Below, piece by piece: positions 59,850-64,000 of a stretch of 64,000 nt of DNA. The stretch comes from Setaria digitata (lineage: Eukaryota > Nematoda > Chromadorea > Rhabditida > Setariidae): the NCBI GenBank assembly GCA_003640385.1, contig RCAB01000056.1:124001-188000 (forward strand), written 5' to 3'. The translations under genes and the position numbers were made by a program. Position 1 is the first letter of the stretch; every line of letters starts with the position of its first letter. The notes below the pieces were generated by a model. The model was not told where the DNA came from. It saw only the letters and a list, made by a program, of their open reading frames with translations, and did not search any database.

Positions 59850-62800
59850 CTAAATGCGGTGTATTCTGTAGCATAGCCTAGCCAATTTGATTAATTACTG
59901 CTCATACAACCTGGTCTCATTAACTGTGTCGTCCTCACACAGTCATATTTAAAACTTATCACAGATTACTTGTTGCGATAATGTTGCCTTTTGCAGTACG
60001 GCATGTATAAAAGCTTTTGCTACATAGTGACCTTGATAAGTTCTAGCACAGAAATTGGGGCATAGTGCAGTTAAGAATTTTAATGATATTACCTGTAAAT
60101 AGACTTAGTTGAAGTTGCAAAGTTTGATTCCACTAGTTGCTATGACATAGAACTCAGTTGATTAGTGACCGCACATGATGCTCATCAATTAATTTACATT
60201 TCAAGCCTTAATTTATTGTCGATAAAACATTCGTAACTGATTACACATCAATGTATTTGTCACAGCCATCATTGCATTTTTTTTTTTCTCTAAAATGCCA
60301 TTTTTTAATATTTATATTGTATTATCCTAAATAAATTCTCGAACAAGGACTATAGCCGCAGCATATTGTTCGGATTGATACTTAGGAATCTCGGGAAAGT
60401 AATTATAAGTAAGCTATTTTGACTATTAAATTAATTAATTAATTCTCAATGGTAGGAAACTATTATCACTTATGCAAGAAATGACGAAAGTTGATGGAAC
60501 AAAATAAGGAATAGAAATATTTAAGGTTTCATTCAATGATTATAGACTCATAATAAATAATATAAAATTTGAGTATCAGAACGGAAGCTCGAAGAAATAT
60601 TAAGCAAAGACTCGAAATTTAGCAAAAAAATTGTTAGGTCAAAGCTTTTTTTAGCTAATTATATAAATGTTTCAAGCAGGAAGAGATCCATTGCCTAGAA
60701 TTTGAATTTACGAAATATTTACCCTATAACCTGGAAGTTATAGTGTCCAATTTCCGGAAAATTGAAAGTCCTTACAGAGGTACTTTACTGATAATGCTGC
60801 TTAGTTATAAAAAACTAATCAGCAATTAACTTTTCTTTAAAAAAAAAAATGTGACGAAAAATTCCAATCATCGTTTTATATTAAAAATTTTTTTTTTTTT
60901 TTTAAGCTGCTTGCGACTACTTTGAACTTAGACAAAAAAGAAAAACTTCAAAAAATGAAATTAAAATGAAAGTTTGTTCAAGTTAGCTTCGCCACGCCAA
61001 TGTTTATACTCTTACACGCAAAAAAAAAAACGCGAATATCACGCAGTGATGTTGACGTGCACGCATTCCATCATGACGTTTACGACGATATGTGGAAGCT
61101 ATTTTGATTAACTAATCATTATTTTTTTCCTTTTTGTTGCATTTGGACAGAAAACTTTGCTAGCAAATGAATGAACAAAAATATTGCATAAAACTTTTCT
61201 TTGCTTTATAATATTTTTATTCATTTGTAAAATTATAATATTTGTTAAAATTTCAAAAGAAATTTTTATGGTAAGTTAAAAAAATTGTTCTTTAAAATGA
61301 GGATTAATTAAGTCATAATAGTCTAAATTCTGAATTTATTTATTTCTTGGAAATGAATGATTTTAGATGCCAAGAAAAAATAAAAAATAAAAAAAACTAA
61401 GAATATTTAACCACACGTATTTTAGAATTTCAATTGAGAAAACAAAGAATTTAACATGTAAAATTGATAGTAGTGCGACTCATATTGATGAGCAGATGAA
61501 TTCTCTTTCAATTTAGTCTGATAAAGTATTAAATTTGAAATGCACCTATTGAATTTAATAGAATTCATATAATTTTCAAAAAACACAAGGATCAAAAAAA
61601 TTGCTTGTGTGGTATAAAAAATGAACAGTAGCCGAACTATTATGTTCATTGTTAATTACGAAAACTAAAACATTCAATTAATTTCATCGTCTCTTTTTTT
61701 TTCTTTTCCTTCTCCCATTGCTTCCTTACTACTTTAGTTTCATTTTTTCTGCTTTGCTTTTTCATATATCTTTCTCGAAAAAGAAAAAAAAATGACCGAA
61801 ACCAGTTAATATCGAACTTTGTAACAAAAGCAACCGGCTCCAAATAATAGTTTGGAAGAAATTCAGTATTTGTTGAGTAGAACAATTGCATGCTGCAAAT
61901 TCTTTTGTTTTAACTTTTGAAAGTCTTTTTTAAGAACTATAAATTTTCAGCTTTTCTTTTTCACATGTTTTAGTCTTTTCTTTTTTTTTAAATTAATATT
62001 CATAATCACTTCATAGCTTGCCTTTCCTGAAATTCGTCCTTAATTTTTTTTTTCTTTTGTTTTCATTTGTTTAAACACTAGTTTGATAAATTTTACTAGT
62101 TGATAAAAGAAAGGATCGATATTTTATAATGAAATGAAACTAAAGTATATTTTTCCTCTTGTTTTTTTTTTTTTTAAATTTACTCTAAAAAAAATTTTTT
62201 TTTCGAATTAAACAAAAAAAAACTCCTAATGAAAGAAATAGTTCAAAAAAATCTAAATTTAGATTATCTTTTTACTTTCATATACAAATTTTCTTTATTT
62301 TTCAAATATTTCAGGCCCATGCATATTTTTCCCTAGCTTTAATAACTTTCTATTTTTCATCAAATTACGTCTATTGGCTTGATGAAATCTGAAAATTTAA
62401 AGTTTCATTTATTTCAAATTATCCTTCGAAGTTTTTTTCCTTTTATTTTTTGTTTTTATTATTAAGAAAAAATAACCTAATGAAATATGAACACTTCTAG
62501 CTGTCATTCTCCATTCATTTCATTTATTCTCTTCTTCATTTATTATTGAGTAAAAAAACAAAAAAAGATTTTTCATTTAGAAGGGAAACTTTTGCTCTGT
62601 CACTTCACTTCAAAATTCTTAATGACATTTCAAATTTCTTTCCTTTTCTATTTTTCCATTTTTTTGTGTGCAAAAAAATGAAAAAAATTGGCCTTACAGT
62701 GTAATGGGTTTTATTACAAACTAACTTGATATGAGAGATAATTAATGATAAATGAAATTTTGCTAAATTTAAAACTGAATTAAAATGATTTTATATATTC

Positions 62801-64000
62801 AGAAGTTATTTGGTTTACTCATTCTTTGTTAATTAGAAATATGTAAGAAGTGAAGCAAACTGTTAAGTAATTAAAAAGCTTGTGTGCTCCGATGGAAATG
62901 AATGAAAATGGAAACTGATAATGATTTATTGCAACCTGGTGGGTTTTTTTGATAAAATTAATTCCAATATATATCAGCAAGGTTTTTTTAATGATTTTTA
63001 TCACTGCTTATCACAATATTGCAATACTCACTTAACTGCACATTTTTCACGATTTTTATAAAAGCGTTAATTTTATTGTAAAAATAAAAATAAAAATTGT
63101 CTTGCTTTATATGATTATTACGATTATTTACGACTGGTCCTAAATTAGAACAGAAAAGAATGCCGAAAAAGAAAGAGAAAAGAGATCAGATCGCTTAATC
63201 ATTTTGGAACTGAATTTATCGGAGCTTTTAAATTGATCGGCTACATTTCGCTTCAATGAAATTCTAAAAATCAAGCAATAATGCTATCTTCAAACATTAT
63301 AGCATTACTGAAAGTGAACAGATAATAAGTAATAATTAATTAATGTATTAGCTCTCGTTTGCGTCCTTAAAAGAAATGAATTTTTTCTAATTAATTGTAT
63401 TGAAAGTGTATTGAACTGAAAAACTGTTCAACGAATACACTGATAAAACAAGAGAAAGGTCGGCGTTATACAACTGAATGAAATTTAATTGACCTCTTTT
63501 AATGTCATACCACTCAAAGATCGTCCTTTTTTATTTCATTATTTAATTTCATTGATTTCGTCATATGAAGTTTCTTTTTTTTTTTTCAAATCAAATTCTT
63601 ATTGTAAAGCATACAATTTAAGAAAAAAAGACAAGAATTAAATTTTTTTACAAGCACAATTTTGAAATTTAACTTAGTTCAAAAATTACAAAGTTCCAAG
63701 TTATTAAAAATTCTTCCATTTGCTTCATAACAAAAACTGAAAGCTGAAAAATCTCATTTTTGATAGTGTCTGAATTTTGTGTCATTAATAGACAACTACC
63801 TTTATTCGCCAGTCTTTACCTCCTTACTTTTCCTATGTTATAAAAATCTATTTCAGAAACAGATTATTTCGAATTTTAAAAAATTTTTTTAACTTACCGT
63901 TTCAAATTTTTAATTTCGTTTTTTTCTTTTCATTTGTATAGCTCAAGTGTGCGTGACTTATTATAGAAAAAAAAAAAAAAAAAAAGAGAAAGAAAATAAT
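59850..64000. other. Right end, no supported gene
   Basis: About 4.1 kb of AT-rich sequence with poly-T/poly-A tracts, including an A-rich run near 63966-63985. If the minus-strand exon at 59700 is real, its upstream exons should lie here or beyond the window. The frames at 61422-61891 and 62819-63004 (minus) look like chance. Two TGACGT words occur at 61053 and 61074. Confidence 0.4.

Noticed and set aside
1..64000. CRISPR arrays, insertion sequences, prophage or other prokaryotic elements
   Set aside because: The window is intron-rich eukaryotic sequence; the repeats seen are microsatellites, small duplications and assembly joins.

Overview
The window is eukaryotic nuclear DNA, AT-rich and intron-dense. 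Its gene set points to a parasitic nematode, probably a spirurid or filarial worm. Evidence for a nematode: acceptors of the TTTTCAG/TTTTTAG type; acceptor-like sites a few bases before several start codons that lack an upstream coding exon, as expected for spliced-leader trans-splicing; a calpain with a glycine-rich N-terminus; a tyrosinase with ShKT tails; and a multi-TIL secreted inhibitor. The species cannot be named from sequence alone. All gene models were spliced by hand from reading frame, splice sites and phase; none was tested against RNA or databases.

Layout, left to right. (1) 1-496, minus: 5' part of a RAD51 paralog, cut by the window edge. (2) 2468-7184, plus: DNA polymerase eta, 11 exons, 548 aa. 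These two repair/tolerance genes face away from each other. (3) 7984-8107, minus: an intron-containing tRNA-Leu(CAA). (4) 12729-22473, plus: an atypical calpain (clp-1 type), 21 exons, 856 aa, with a probable second promoter and alternative first exon at 16930. (5) 23391-25222, plus: mitochondrial inner membrane protease subunit 2, 5 exons, with one GC-AG intron. (6) 26711-32992, minus: a TBK1/IKK-epsilon-like kinase, at least 16 exons, one junction unresolved. (7) 36691-40451, plus: a secreted protein with five TIL (trypsin-inhibitor-like) domains. (8) 40831-41235, minus: a two-exon 74-aa protein I do not recognise, divergent from (9) 41724-42883, plus: a FAM162-like small mitochondrial membrane protein. 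(10) 50249-55250, plus: a secreted tyrosinase with two C-terminal ShKT domains and an AT-AG intron. (11) 59700-59849, minus: a possible orphan terminal exon.

The rest is gene-poor: 8.1-12.7, 33.0-36.7, 42.9-50.2 and 55.3-64.0 kb hold poly-T/poly-A tracts, microsatellites and small repeats. Two single Ns (27545, 37879) each sit between near-identical ~105-bp copies and look like unmerged contig overlaps. I see no operon proof, no CRISPR, no intact transposon and no clearly new multi-gene system. The most unusual points are the alternative calpain start, the two non-GT introns, decayed exon copies inside the TIL gene, the unknown 74-aa gene and the orphan exon.
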